Part shown: in pieces, positions 10,098 to 21,957 of the stretch
How positions within the stretch are numbered: the stretch's first letter is position 1
Layout of the letters: each line of letters begins with the position of its first letter
Source: Macrostomum hystrix
Taxonomy: Eukaryota > Platyhelminthes > Macrostomidae
Assembly: GCA_950097015.1 (NCBI GenBank)
Contig: CATNEN010000003.1
Coordinates: 3,099,001 to 3,163,000 of the forward strand
Direction of reading: 5' to 3'
DNA: 64,000 bases
Position numbers and translations under genes: made by a program
Notes under the pieces: generated by a model
The model's database searches: none
What the model was told of the DNA's origin: nothing
What the model saw: the letters and a program-made list of their open reading frames with translations, nothing else

Positions 10098-11904
10098 ATG
10101 AGCAACGCATTTCATGATGAAAAAGCGTCATTGTCGACTGCGCAGAAGACCGAACAGCAGACCAGGCTTCTGCCAAGCCACGCCGAGCTGGTCCGCGCCT
10201 ACCGCATGGACGAATTGTGGATTAGTCGCATCGCGGAACACCTGGACCGCCTGGCATTGGCCACCTGCGGCCTTGAACGCTACTCCGCCTGGCGCTCGGG
10301 CCTGTCCGCGCTGGGCCAGGCTGTCTCCAAGATGCTGTACTACGGCGCCACTACATCGCGGGCCCTACAAACTCTCGGCGAGGAGTACGTCAATGTTGTC
10401 CAGGTTGGTTCTTTAAGGGAAATCCCCGGTAATTAATCTTAAAATAACCGACTTTCAAGGTCAGTCAAAAATAGATATCCATCGAGGATTTCTTCTAGGG
10501 AATTGCACAAGGTCATTCAGGAAAATGTTTAACTTTTCCTCTAAGGAATATCTTCAAGGTCGCTTATGGAAAACGGCAAAGTTTTCCGTTCGGGAATTGC
10601 TTGAAGGTCGGGGAGGTGAGTGGCAGAGCAGTTTAACGCGTTTGCCTCTCGCACAAAGGTCCCTACCTAAGCTCGATTCCGCGGCGAGGCCACATAAGTT
10701 TGTGCTTGGGGGCTTGTCGTGCAATTTACGCCCTTGAGGGCCAACCTCCAAGGCACAGTGAAATGTACACTGCCTGAAGATGACGATAAGAAAGCACTCC
10801 TGCGTGTGTGCTCAGGAGTCAGCGAAACGGGCAGAGTTGCCTCCTCGCTGGCTGCTGGTTTAGTTTCGGCACCAAATGGTGTGCAATGGCCTGCAACCCT
10901 CCTGCAGTTATTATTATTATATTATACTCGTTTAAGGTTACTTCTAAGACCAATTTTTCCGCTATGCCGTAAAACTGCCGTAAATTTCCATTTTGAGACT
11001 CATTCAAGGTCACTTCTCAAAAAAGGCTAAAGTTTTCCGTTTGCGAACCCCTAGAATGTCAGTCAATAGAATGCCAATTTTCCTCTTCGGAATTGCTTCA
11101 AGTTCAGCAGTTATAGAGAGCGAAAGTTTTAATTCCGGGAATCCTTCCAATGTCACTCCAATGACCCACTCTCCGATCTCCCGGTTCCCCGCCGAACAAC
11201 CCCTCCAGGTGGATCGCAGCCGCCGTCGTCTTCCGGGCAATCGCGCCCGCCTCCTCCTGCTGCTGCTGCAGTGCCTATTCCCGGACCTCCTGCTGTGGCT
11301 TCTGCGACGCGCTGAGCGACGTTGTCGCGCCGACCCGACACTGTCGGAGCCGGTTAGGCATCGTCGATTAGCGTTGCTAAGCAACCTAAGCGCCCTAGCA
11401 ACCGTCGCTTATGAGCTAAATAGCGCCTTATTCTACATCAACGGCTCCTATTACCAGCTGAGTAAGCGGCTGCTCGGTATTAATTACCTGCGCACTCGTC
11501 CCGGTTTGGGTCACGTGACGGAGGCTCTCTACCGCCTGATTGGCTGGCTGAGCTTTGCTCGCATGGCAACTCGGGCTGTTGTCAAACTCCGCTCCGTGAC
11601 GGCCGCGATCTCGGCCATCGCCTCGGAGCCCGACACCTCGGAGAAGTCGACTGCGCTGCTGGACGGCGAAACGTTGCCAGCAGCGTCAGGCCGTGATGAC
11701 AATCTGGGTCGGTTGAATCGCACTTGTCCACTGTGCTGCGACCAAGTTCAAGAGGCCAGCGTCATTGCACTGTGCGGCCACGTCTTCTGCTGGGCCTGCA
11801 TTGTCCGCTGCCTGCAGCTCACTGGCCGTTGCCCCCTGTGCCGGCTGGAGTGCCAGCCGAACCGGGTGGTGCACCTGGCTGGTTATTCAGATGCGCCCTT
11901 TTAG
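10098..11904 (+). CDS. PEX10: Peroxisome biogenesis factor 10 (RING E3 ligase)
   Basis: Exons 10098-10403 and 11209-11904, phase 0, give 333 residues, close to the 326-346 of vertebrate PEX10. PEX10 is a peroxisomal membrane RING ligase that works with PEX2 and PEX12 to ubiquitinate the import receptor PEX5. Family landmarks are RALQTLGEEYVNVVQVD spanning the splice junction, ALFYINGSYYQLSKRLLGINYLR in the membrane region, and a C-terminal C3HC4 RING from Cys275 (CPLC ... CGHVFCWAC ... CPLC). The donor CAG/GTTGGT and the acceptor CCTCCAG/GTGG join the frame exactly where the human protein aligns. The 805-bp intron carries a SINE A copy. Confidence 0.95.
10608..10768 (+). mobile_element. SINE family A copy inside PEX10 intron
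   Basis: A tRNA-like head (GAGTGGCAGAGCAGTTTAAC) is followed by GGTCCCTAC, GATTCCGCGGCGAGGCCAC and the tail GCTTGGGGGCTTGTCGTGC, then GCCCTTGAGGGCCAACCTCC. It matches the copies at 5612 (-) and 22305 (+). Confidence 0.7.
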
Positions 11905-11980
11905 ACTTGCGAAACGTTTCAACAAAAAATTACACTTTGGATAGTTCCTTCGGGTTTAATCGACTACCGAAATAATTTCC

Positions 11981-12240
11981 TTAGGAAGATCCCAAACTAA
12001 CTTTATTAGGAGAATCCCAAAATAACCTTATTTGGAGAATCCCAAAATAACTTTATTTGGAGAATCCCAAAATAACTTTATTAGGAGAATCCCAAAATAA
12101 CTTTATTTGGAGAATCCCAAAATAACTTTATTAGGAGAATCCCAAAATAACTTTATTAGGAGAATCCCAAAATAACTTTATTTGGAGAATCCCAATGGAG
12201 TTTCCCTAGGAGAATCCAAAAAAATTCCTTTGAAAAATCT
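11981..12240. repeat. Minisatellite, 25-bp unit
   Basis: About ten copies of TTAGGAGAATCCCAAAATAA plus CTTTA. It begins about 75 bp after the PEX10 stop codon and so may lie in its 3' UTR. Confidence 0.9.
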
Positions 12241-12244
12241 CAAA

Positions 12245-12855
12245 TTAACTTCTTTAGGAGAATTTCAAAGGAGTTTCCTTTGGGAAATACGAAACGGGGA
12301 ATCGCTGAATGGTAACTCATAAGGTGTTTTGGGGAATTATTTTGTGATTTTTAAGGAGTTTTTAGACTAATTTGCTACCTGTATATAGAACGAAAACCTT
12401 AGGACCTTAGCAACACCCAGGTGTTCGTAAATAATATCCCATTCGAGAACTCTCAAAACTGAGGGAGAATTCCCAGAGGGAGTCCCGTTTGCAAGCTAAG
12501 GGAAATCATTTATTGTTGTACTAAATAACTTGTTTAAGCTTACCAGGCATTTTTATGGAAATTAAAGTCTTTTTACATGGTTATTTTTATGTTCCTCCGC
12601 TTGCTGTTGATTTGCTGCATAATATTTCACTCATTGTCAAAAAAACTAATGATAATTACGAGTAGTTTTTTAAATAAAGTGGTGCTTTTTGTCGTAGATT
12701 TAGTGCTAGAATTTTATTGGCTCTTACTTAAGGTGATCGAGTTTTTCTTCATTTTTGTGGGGAACAATAAATTAAACGATAAGTTTTAAGCCCCAAGTGA
12801 CGTCAATGATGATCCTGTCTCAATGATTGATAGCGCCCAGCATCTTCAATGTGGC
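12245..12855. other. Intergenic between PEX10 and transporter
   Basis: AT-rich. A 70-residue hydrophobic frame at 12577-12789 is low complexity and has no family signature. Nothing else recognised. Confidence 0.4.
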
Positions 12856-12858
12856 TAG

Positions 12859-13110
12859 TTCTAAAAATAGCTCTATGTACAGTTATGGGGTAGAGATTTG
12901 ATCTCGCATAAACATTCTCCCCATTCCTCTTGCGTGCGATGATTCTAAAAATAGCTCTATGTACAGTTATGGGGTAGAGATTTGATCTCGCATAAACAAT
13001 CTCCCCATTCCTCTTGCGTGCGATGATTCTAAAAATAGCCTCTATGTACGCAGATGCGGTGATAGGGGAGAGGTTTTATCTAGCACAAGAAAGCCCACCA
13101 GTCGAAAGGC
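12859..13110. repeat. Tandem triplication, 84-bp unit
   Basis: Three copies start at 12859, 12943 and 13027 with TTCTAAAAATAGC. The first two are nearly identical and the third is diverged. They sit just upstream of the SLC36-like gene, in the likely promoter region. Confidence 0.85.
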
Positions 13111-13242
13111 GCTTTAAAAAATAGCCTGAATTTAGTGACATTTTGTGTAAAACTTTGTCGAATGATTTTCAATAACCAACCCATTGCAGTACTAATCGAG
13201 ACAAAGATTTCCCTCCAAATTAAGCGATAGAAAAACGGTTAA

Positions 13243-16200
13243 ATGTCAGCCGAGCGGTCCGCCCTGTTGCGCAGCGAGCAACAACCACCTGACGGACCGG
13301 AATGGGCCTATCAGGACGACACACCCGAAGCTATGAGTCAGTCAGTCAATCACGACAGTCTGGAAGTGTCAGATCCGCACAACCTGGACACATCGCGTAA
13401 CTCGTAAGATATGCATTGATTTATTCTTCAATTTAGCTTCATGTTTGCACATTTTTCTAAACAATTTCTTCATCGCAGCAATCTTTCAAGTCTGATGAAC
13501 GTACTGAAGGGTAATCTGGGAACTGGAATCTTGGCTATGCCTGTTGCAGTGAAAAATCTCGGATTTCTTGTAAGTCTTCTCATTTCCCTGCTTTATCAGA
13601 AATCATATATCCTTAGCCTTACAATAGCCTCATTACCACTGAACCTGTGTTCAGTTATTTGAGCACCTTTACACTGAACCTATGTACAACGACACTTTTA
13701 ACCTCTGTACAACGACACTTTTAACCTATGTACAATGACACTTTTAACTTATGTACAATGACACTTTTAACCTATGTACAAGGACACTTTTAACATATGT
13801 ACAATGACACTTTTGTACAATCACGCGAGCAACCTACCCTACCCTTCGTTCAAGATTATCACTAAGTCTGCTTACAATGACCCGAAAATTCAATCTTACA
13901 ACGTTAAATTCTCATTAATTAATTTTTTTCAGCTAGGTCCGCTCACAATCTTCTTCATTGGATGCATCGCCACTCACTGCATGCACCTGCTAGTCCGATC
14001 AGCAAAACGCCTGAGAAAAATGTAATTATTAAATATTCATTCTACTTATACGAGTTACGACTTATACTCGTAGTAGTTTAAAGAAGCGTGAATTCAGAGT
14101 CGGTTGCTTTTGCTCCTGCCAGAAAATCACACACGCGTTTCCAGTAATTTGAGTTCGCTCATACTTACTCATAACAAGTTCATAAGCTGAAGATAAGTTC
14201 TCGCCTGTATTTATTATTTTCCTTAAACAGCAAGCGCGTGTCCTATCTAGACTACTCACTAGTAATGTACGAAGCAACTTTGCAAAGATTTCCGGGACGC
14301 GAGAAACTGGCGAATTTGCTCATGTGAGTAGTTTGCTAAGTTGTTTTTAATTAACATTTTTCCAAATTTACACTAATTTCATTTTGCAATGATTGATTGA
14401 TTAATTTTCATTGATCCTAAAATCTAAAATCCTTATTCAAAAAAATCCCAATCACTAGAATCCCAATTCATTAGAACCCCAATTCATTAGAATCCCAATT
14501 CTCTAGAATCCCAATTCATTAGAATCCCATAGCACTAGAATCCCAATTGACTAGAATCCCATAGCACTAGAATCCCAATTCATTAGAATCCCATAGCACT
14601 AGAATCCCAATTCACTAGAATCCCAATTCACTAGAATCCCAATTCATTAGAATCTCATAGCACTAGAATCCTAATTCACAAGAATCTCATAGCACTAGAA
14701 TCCCAATTCACAAGAATCTCATAGCACTAGAATCCTAATTCACAAGAATCCTGATTCATTAGAATTCATTAGTCATTAGAATCTATAACACTAGAATCCC
14801 AATTCACTAAAATCCCAATTCATTATAATCCCATAGCACTAGAATCCCAATTCACTAAAATCCCAATTCATTAGTATCCCATAGCACTAGAATCCCAATT
14901 CATTAGAATCCCATAGCACTAGAATCCCAATTCACTAGAATCCCAACTCATTAGAATCCCATAGCACTAGAATCCCAATTCATTAGAATCCCATAGCACT
15001 AGAATCACATAGCACTAGAATCCCAATTCATTAGAATCCCATAGCACTAGAATCCCAATTCATTAGAATCCCATAGCACCAGAATCCCAATTAAACAGAA
15101 TCCTATTTCCTATAAATCTAGTTCAATACAATTTCTGTATCGATTTAGCTACTAGCCCAAATCCCATATCCAATCATCAGGCTATTTGTAAGCGCATCTC
15201 TGTTGATAACACAAATCGGGTTCTGTTGTGTTTACATCCTGTTCGTGTCGGACAATTTGCACCAGCTAATAGACTGCAATCTGCAGCAAGGAGCCCAGAA
15301 TTGGAACGTGAATGCCTACAAAGCGCTGGTGATGCTGTTTCTGCTGCCCTACGTGTTTGTTAGAAACCTGCGCTTGTTAAGCTATTTCTCTTTGCTGGCT
15401 AACATTTTAACAGCTATCGGCTTGGTGATCGTGTTTGCCTACTGTGTCCAGGTATGTGGAATTTGAATTTTAATTGGAGTTCACGGAAAGAATCATTGTA
15501 ATCGAAAACTTTTTCAAGTCTGCATTTTATCAATTGTCGGTGAATTTTACAAAGAAACTATTTTAGCAGTTTAAACGATCAGCGATTAACCTGTCAACGG
15601 CTCTGTGGGAATTGGGGTCGCTTTCTCATTGGCTGGCGCCACCTCTGCCTTCTACCCTCTGCCTTCTACCCTCTGCCTTCTACCCTCTGCCTTCTACCCT
15701 CTGCCTTCTACCCTCTGCCACCTACCCTCTGCATTCTACTCTCTGCCTTCTACCCTTTCTTCATAGCCCTCTACCCCCGTGTCCCATAGCCTTCTACCCT
15801 AGTATTCTATATCCTTCTCCCTAGCCTTCTTCTATAGCCTTCTACCCCCTGAATCTCACCCACCCCTCCCTGAAGGGTTCATTAGAAGGGTTCTTGAAAG
15901 CTGAGATTAAGGGGAGGTGAGATTTAGGGGTAGAACGCTAGTGAGTATGAATAGAAGGCTAGTGAGAAGGTGGGTAGAAGGCTATTGAGAAGAGGGTACA
16001 AGGCTATTGAGAAGGTGGGTAGACGGCTAGTGAGAAGAGGGTACAAGGCTAGTGAGAAGAGGGTACAAGGCTAGTGAGAAGAGGGTACAAGGCTATTGAG
16101 AAGAGGGTACAAGGCTAGTAAGAAAGGCCTAGAAGGCTAGTGAGAAGAGGGTACAAGGCTAGTGAGAAGAGGGTACAAGGCTAGTGAGAAAGGGGTAGAA

Positions 16201-17686
16201 GGCTATGTGAGAAGAGGGTACAAGGCTAGTGAGAAATGGCTAGAAGGCTAGTAAGAAGGGGTAGAAGGCGGTGGCGCCAGCCAATAGGAAAGCGACCCCT
16301 CGCGACACCCACAGCCTCCATAAAGGGCCAGAACCTGCCCGATCCGCAGTCAGACGTTGTCAACGACTAGCAATGCTCACCACTGGCACTGAGTATTAGC
16401 CAGTGTTCTCAATCCATTCCCAATGCCACCGCCAGGACCTGCCAGACTACAGAAACTACCCGCTGATCAAGCCGCCAAGCTTGTGGCCAATTGCCTTCGG
16501 CCTGATCATCTTCGCCTTCGAAGGCATCTCGCTAGTGCTACCAATCGAGTCTCGCATGCAGCAGCCCGCCGACTTCGCTGGCCTGACTGGAGTCCTGCAG
16601 CTCGGCATGACCGTTGTGATGAGCTCCTACACAGCCGTGGGCTTCTATGGCTATTTGAAATTCAACGAACACGTCGACGCTTCCATCACCTATTCGATCA
16701 ACGATCACCTGTGGATCTACCAGCTAGTTCGCCCACTGTTCGCCGTTTCGCTGTACATCTCCTACGGCCTGCAGTTTTATGTGCCCGCTGTCATCATTGT
16801 CGGCTGGGCCAACGCCAGGGTTGACGGAGTCTGGCGCAGGCGCCTAGCTGAGGCCGGCATCCGCATCGGTCTGGTCCTCTTCACCTTCACCGCCGCCGTC
16901 GTGGTGCCTCACCTGGATCTCATGATCGCCCTAATTGGCGCCTTCAGCAGCTCCTGTTTGGCTTTGATCTTTCCGCCAATTATTGATTATCTGGTGTTTA
17001 GCGGCGACTCGACGGGTCAGTTTTCCTTCTAATATATATCGGTTTTTTAAGTAAAAAGTTGAATTTTAATTCTTTGTGTATTACTGAGTCTTTTTGGTAA
17101 GTAGGGTAAAGTTGTATGCACATTTTTGCAATGCAAAGTTTTTAATCGTTTTTGCGCAATTTAGGATATTGGAAGATCATAACTTTTTGGTCCTCCATTT
17201 GGTTTAATATTCCACGGAACCAGTTGCCCATTGGCACAAAGGTCGGAAGTTCGAAGCCCAACCAGAGGTGTGCAATTCTTGTCGTTAAGCTCAGCTCACC
17301 TAGTTGAAAAATTGGATACCAACATTAGCTGGGGTAGATATTGATCGGTGGGTGTGGCCCCCAGTCCATGGACTGAACAGCTGTACACATGAGAAAGAAT
17401 GCTCTATTCTTTATTTTTTTGTTCTCCAACAGAATCGGAGGAAACGGACTTGGCTTCGCCGTCTGAATCATCGGCTAGGCGATCCACCTGCTGGATTCAC
17501 GTCAAGAACCTACTGATTGTGTCCTTCGGCTTCCTGGGATTCGCCATTGGCACAATCACTACTTTGATTAGCATAGTGGACACTTTTCAGCATCCGGACA
17601 GTGGCCCCAATCGATTTAATTGCACTCAGCCAGCTCACCTGAACCAGCAACAACCGCTGAACAGTGTGTGGCGTTTGGAAAACTAA
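13243..17686 (+). CDS. SLC36A: SLC36-type proton-coupled amino acid transporter
   Basis: Seven exons: 13243-13403, 13479-13569, 13933-14021, 14231-14323, 15181-15451, 16436-17015 and 17433-17686. All phases agree, giving 512 residues. The family exports small amino acids with protons from lysosomes or across the plasma membrane. After a hydrophilic N-terminus of about 55 residues comes LMNVLKGNLGTGILAMPVAVKNLGF, the first membrane segment with the glycine-rich signature of amino acid/auxin permeases. Then follow THCMHLLVR, TQIGFCCVYILFVSDN, LPYVFVRNL, FAFEGISLVLPIE and YGLQFYVPAVII, all matching human PAT1-4. About eleven hydrophobic segments can be counted. Three introns carry large repeats. 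Substrate preference cannot be read from the sequence. Confidence 0.93.
13670..13820. repeat. Minisatellite, 23-bp unit, in transporter intron 2
   Basis: About six copies of CCTATGTACAATGACACTTT plus TAA within intron 13570-13932. Confidence 0.85.
14445..15100. repeat. Minisatellite, 16/32-bp unit, in transporter intron 4
   Basis: About 40 units alternate AGAATCCCAATTCATT with AGAATCCCATAGCACT, forming a 32-bp higher-order dimer. It fills most of intron 14324-15180. Confidence 0.9.
15614..16299. repeat. 686-bp foldback in transporter intron 5
   Basis: Terminal inverted repeats of 30 bp (15614-15643 and 16270-16299) match at 28 of 30 positions, beginning GGGGTCGCTTTC. Inside, the left side is a CTGCCTTCTACCCT array. 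The right side is a related array of the opposite sense (GAGAAGAGGGTACAAGGCTA), so the whole can fold into one long hairpin. It lies in intron 15452-16435, whose splice sites join cleanly. Confidence 0.85.
17210..17392 (+). mobile_element. SINE family B copy, degraded
   Basis: Contains GGTCGGAAGTTCGAAGCC (a B-box-like site), AACATTAGCTGGGGTA, GGTGGGTGTGGCCCC and the conserved palindrome CAGTCCATGGACTG. It lies in the last intron of the transporter gene, ending about 40 bp before exon 7. Confidence 0.7.
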
Positions 17687-19300
17687 AGCTTAATCTTATC
17701 GATTTTACAACAATATGACAGACATTTTTATTTCTGAATGTCTAAATGAAATTCTTACCTGTGAGATTTAAATTTTTAACTTTGAGTCTACAGGACGCTT
17801 CAATTTAAGATCCAAAGTCTTACCTTGAAGTTACTGCCCGAAGAACTCGAATGATTAAAAACCGCAAGTCACTCGTACCTATTTAGATCCAAAAAGACGC
17901 ACCTTTAGATTAAAAAGCGTATTAGATCTCAATTACCTACCTGTGAGGGTAATACAAAATAAATATCAATTTTCTTAAGTCGGCAATACAGTCAGTCTTC
18001 AATATTGTCTGATCATCACACTCCAGCTGTCTTGTGTTATCCAATATTGATCAATTTTAGAGTCATGCTTGCATACTCAGCTTGCATATATCTTAATTTT
18101 ATTTTTAATTGGTGATTGGTATACTACCTATATAATTGGTAATTTTTTCTTCTGTCTTGCCAAACGTATTGTTTGACTAGCTTGTTAAAAATCATTTTTT
18201 TACAGGAAGATTTTTATGCGAAAATAGTTCTGGTGCTTCTCTCATCACATGTACCAGATAAAAAACAGTTCTTTCAGCTTGATCACTGGATTTACGTTTC
18301 GTGTAAAATTAATTTGATTTGAAATACTTTTTCTAAATTGTGTTTTTTCGTCCTAATTTTTTTCGCATATGTAACATTTTGTCTGAATTTTGCTACTCCT
18401 TCAGATTTTGTAAGTAGTGTGATGCGATCATGCAATAAACTGCTGTTTGTTGGGTTTTTAATTATTTTCCTTTTATCTTTTCCTCGGCTGGTATATGTAT
18501 GAGGCAAGAATGAAATTTAAATGTTATAACTTCTATTGTACTGAGTGGATTGATTGCACATACTGTGTATACTTCTTACTCGTATTGAAATTTTAACATT
18601 TTAAAACAGTTTTTTGTGTGAGGTCAACGTCATACAAAAGGCTGGTAATTTTTCCCGGTGTAACAGCGTTAGATCAGGTGTTTAAATTTTTAGATTGGTT
18701 ATATAAAGCACTTATCTATAGAATTGTAGGAACCTATGTAGAAACTAGACGTGGCTGGGTTAAAATTCGATATGAGAATTTGTCTGTTCTTTATAGCGTA
18801 CCGTGATCATTGATGACATAAGTGAATTTCTAAATATCAAATTTCAGTTTTTTACTGTCACTACAATTACTTGATTCATCAAGATTTTGAAATCTCAAAA
18901 ATTTAAAAATGATTTTTTAACATAAAAAATATAATTATAAACTTAATTTTTTGGGAATAGCCCAATAGATCTATGCTATTTCCTGAATGCAATTCTTCTT
19001 TCAAATTAACCAGTTTGTGTGGTACTTATTTATTTTTTAGCAAAAATGATCCAAACTGCAGAACTCAGGCTGCAGACCTACTAATTTATATTTAGCCTTA
19101 GCATGACGACATCCCAATGGTCAACTGCAAACGCTTTGACAGTTACCGTTTTTTGGTTTCGGTGTTCATATGTACACCTGTGTTCAGGTGCCCCTTATCA
19201 GGCACAGATATGCACCCCACACAGAATATAATCAAGCTGCTTAATTTAGACATTTAGTCAGCTAAGAAATTATATTTGCTCCTGCGGGAATTTGCACGTC
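17687..19300. other. Intergenic; polyadenylation signal of transporter
   Basis: AATAAA occurs at 17958-17963, a reasonable poly(A) signal for the transporter. The remainder is AT-rich with only short featureless ORFs. Confidence 0.45.
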
Positions 19301-19303
19301 ATA

Positions 19304-20674
19304 ATGTCAGAAATTGGAGTTCAATTATTAATTGTGGCTATTTTATTATCATCTGCCGAGTTCGCCTCAACATCAAAGGCGCCGCCCCCATTGCCAGCTG
19401 TGTCTGCTGGTCCGATTTGCGCAGAAAAGTTAAGCAGCTGTTCGTGTCGGTTAACAGATGGACAAATGATCGATTTGTCACCTCTGCAGGCCACACCTGG
19501 GCCGGCGTTTAATTACAAAGCAGCGGATGGCTTCACATATCAGTATAATCCTTGTTTACCATTCCAATGCGGTTCAGATCAATCAGATGCCGCCGTGTGC
19601 CAGGAGATGCTGAGAATTATCTATGTAAGCGCGCTAAATTCTTTACAAAAAATCATTAGCTCTCTGCCATTTATCAGAACCTTTCATAAAGCTAGTCATT
19701 TATCCATTCGGAACCTAAATTTAGCGCCACTGTCGCCCATTGCAAATTCTCCTAAAAACCAACAAAAACTCGCAGATTTACAAAGATTTCGGCTCGCAGA
19801 CATCAGCACAGTTTGGTAGCAATCCGACCAATGGACAACTGTACATTCGCTACTTGAGTCGCGACATAACACTAACAACCACTGTCAACTTGGTTTGCGA
19901 TCCAGGTGAGGTCTACAGCCTGAGCTTGTCTAACAGGTTAGCAGTACAGTCTAATAGGTTAACAATCCAGTCTAACAGGTTAGCAATCCGGTCTAACAGG
20001 TTAGCAATCCAGTCTAACAGGTTAGCAGTACAGTCTAACAGGTTAGCAATCCAGTCTAACAGGTTAGCAGTACAGTGCATCAGGTCAGCAATCCAGTCTA
20101 ACAGGTTAGTAGTACAGTCTAACAGGTTAGCAGTCCAGTCTAACAGGTTAGCAATCCAGTCTAACAGGTCAGCAATCCAGTCTAACAGGTTAGCAATCCA
20201 GTCTAACAGGTCAGTAGTACAGTCTAACAGGTTGGCAGTACAGTCTAACAGGTTAGCAGTACAGTCTAACAGTTTGGTGGCCTTGAAACAAGCACCGTGC
20301 TATCTACACAACAAATCACAGAAGCCGCAGACTCTGCGATCAGCACTGGGGGTTCCATTGGCACAGAGCTGGTCCTGGACCTGAAGAGCCGCTTCGCCTG
20401 CCCCAGCACACATGGCATCGGCGGTGGAGGCATGAGCGGCGGTGACATTATACTCATAATCTTCTTCTGCTTGGCTATTGTCTACCTTGTTGCTGGTGTA
20501 CTTTTAAATCGGTTTCTTCGAAATCGTAGCGGAGTTCAGATGCTGCCGAATGTGGAGTTCTGGACCGCAGTTCCCGGCCTGGCGATGGACGGCGCAATGT
20601 TCGCATTTGCCGAGGCAAAACGATTCGCCTGCCGCGGTCGATTGGGTGGCGACCAATACGAATCAGTTAAATAG
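19304..20674 (+). CDS. Mannose-6-phosphate-receptor-like (MRH domain) membrane protein
   Basis: Exon 1 is 19304-19624 (phase 0), exon 2 runs from 19776 to about 19905 or 19909, and exon 3 runs from about 20273 to 20674. This gives about 285 residues, close to the 277 of cation-dependent M6PR. A signal peptide (residues 1 to about 23) is followed by a lumenal MRH-type domain with DGFTYQYNPCLPFQC, NGQLYIRYLS and LVCDPG, ending in SRFACP. One membrane segment (GDIILIIFFCLAIVYLVAGVLL) follows, then a tail containing MLPNVEFWTAVPGLAMDG, a pattern shared by the M6PR/ATG27-like family. It probably sorts glycoproteins between Golgi and endosomes. The exon 2-3 junction is uncertain: the best donor (CCAG/GTGAGG, phase 1) does not match the only simple acceptor (phase 0 at 20273). 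A weaker donor at GAG/GTCTAC does. Confidence 0.82.
19925..20276. repeat. Minisatellite, 21-bp unit, in M6PR-like intron 2
   Basis: About 17 copies of TCTAACAGGTTAGCAATCCA plus G. The period is a multiple of three, so the frame stays open, but it exits in the wrong frame for exon 3. Each unit holds both an acceptor-like TCTAACAG and a donor-like CAG/GTTAGC. Confidence 0.9.
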
Positions 20675-20685
20675 TTAGATCTATG

Positions 20686-20998
20686 CCCCATACACCCCAG
20701 TGTGATGTTCTAGCTGACCAATGCCCATACACCCCAGTGTGATGTTCTAGCTGACCAATGCCCCATCCTACACCCCAGTGTGATGTTCTGGCTGACCAAT
20801 GCCCCATCCTACACCCCAGTGTGATGTTCTGGCTGACAAATGCCCCATCCTACACCCCAGTGTGATGTTCCAGCTGATCACTGCCCCATCCTACACCCAA
20901 GTGTGATGTTCTGGCTGACCAATGCCCCATCCTACACCCCAGTGTGATGTTCTGGCTGACAAATGCCCCATCCTACACCCCAGTGTGATGTTCTATTA
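20686..20998. repeat. Minisatellite, ~41-bp unit, probably in 3' UTR
   Basis: About seven copies of a unit containing ACACCCCAGTGTGATGTTCT and GGCTGACCAATGCCCCATCC. It begins about 12 bp after the M6PR-like stop, and the first poly(A) signal (AATAAA, 21018-21023) follows the array. The repeat would therefore be transcribed in the 3' UTR. Confidence 0.85.
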
Positions 20999-21017
20999 GA
21001 CTTTGAACAGCAATTTG

Positions 21018-21023
21018 AATAAA
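21018..21023 (+). promoter_or_regulatory. Poly(A) signal of M6PR-like gene
   Basis: AATAAA, the first on the plus strand after the stop codon at 20674. Confidence 0.5.
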
Positions 21024-21029
21024 TCTTAA

Positions 21030-21885
21030 AACCTCAGTTGGATCTGGATTATAAATATTGTCAAGTCAAGGCAGTTAATAGTCTTTGTTGTATAAAGCTA
21101 AAGCTTAACACAGCACTATTGCTTTGATTAGCGGTCAAAGCTTGCAGTAACCCGCATTCTTCAGCCTTTTACTAATTACATTCACAATGCTTAAGTCCAT
21201 GGAGACACAGAAACAAACAAACGACAAAGACAAAACAATTAATAGTGATAAAACGCTACCTAATGTGAAAATAATGGCACGCTTATTTGTTAGAATGTAA
21301 GAATAAATAGGGTTAATATGTTAATATTAATCTACATTTTAATGCTTAATAAAGGACTGTTATTGTGTGTATTAATGATCCCAAAAACTTATGCCGTGTG
21401 CGCTTTATACACGAATATTGTTATAATTAATTAGGGAATTGTATTTAGTTATTTCTTATTGTACCTGATTTCTCCCGTTAATCTACTGAACTTGCTGCTA
21501 CAATTAATTAATTATAAGCCAAAGATTTATTCGAATTTTTTCATGCTGCTGCTAACTGCTCTGCTCATAGTAGTCAAGTAGGCAATTGAATTTTAGATTA
21601 GATAAGTCTGAAGTGAGCACACAGTACTTAACAAATATAAGGATCGTCGTTCTAATTAATTAAATATATTAAATTTACTAAAACTAAGTTTACTGACTTT
21701 TAAATTATTAAGTACTTCCATCAAAAAGACAAACGAAAAGATAATGCAACCCAAGACACCAGGATTTGAGTTAGTGAACGAGTTCAAGAAAGCATTAATG
21801 AAAAAAGCAACACCAACAAAAACACCAAAAAAGAATTCAACAATATCGTTTAGAAGCAAGATGAAGTTAAATGTCACTAGATGTC
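21030..21885. other. Intergenic, convergent gene ends
   Basis: AT-rich spacer between the plus-strand M6PR-like gene and the minus-strand peroxiredoxin. No gene recognised. It probably contains the peroxiredoxin 3' UTR. Confidence 0.4.
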
Positions 21886-21889
21886 ATTC

Positions 21890-21948
21890 AGGGCAGATTG
21901 GGAAGGTCCTAGGTTCGATTCCCGGAGAATCAAGCTGGCACAGCAATG
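21890..21948 (+). mobile_element. tRNA-like SINE fragment
   Basis: GGTCCTAGGTTCGATTCCCG contains a near-perfect B box. It is a small remnant ending about 10 bp from the peroxiredoxin stop codon, so it would lie antisense in that gene's 3' UTR. Confidence 0.45.
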
Positions 21949-21957
21949 CGTGTAGGA

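Noticed and set aside
19740-20384. In-frame extension of the M6PR-like protein through SNRLAVQ repeats
   Set aside because: The frame leaves the array out of register with the clearly conserved membrane-domain exon, so the array is intronic.
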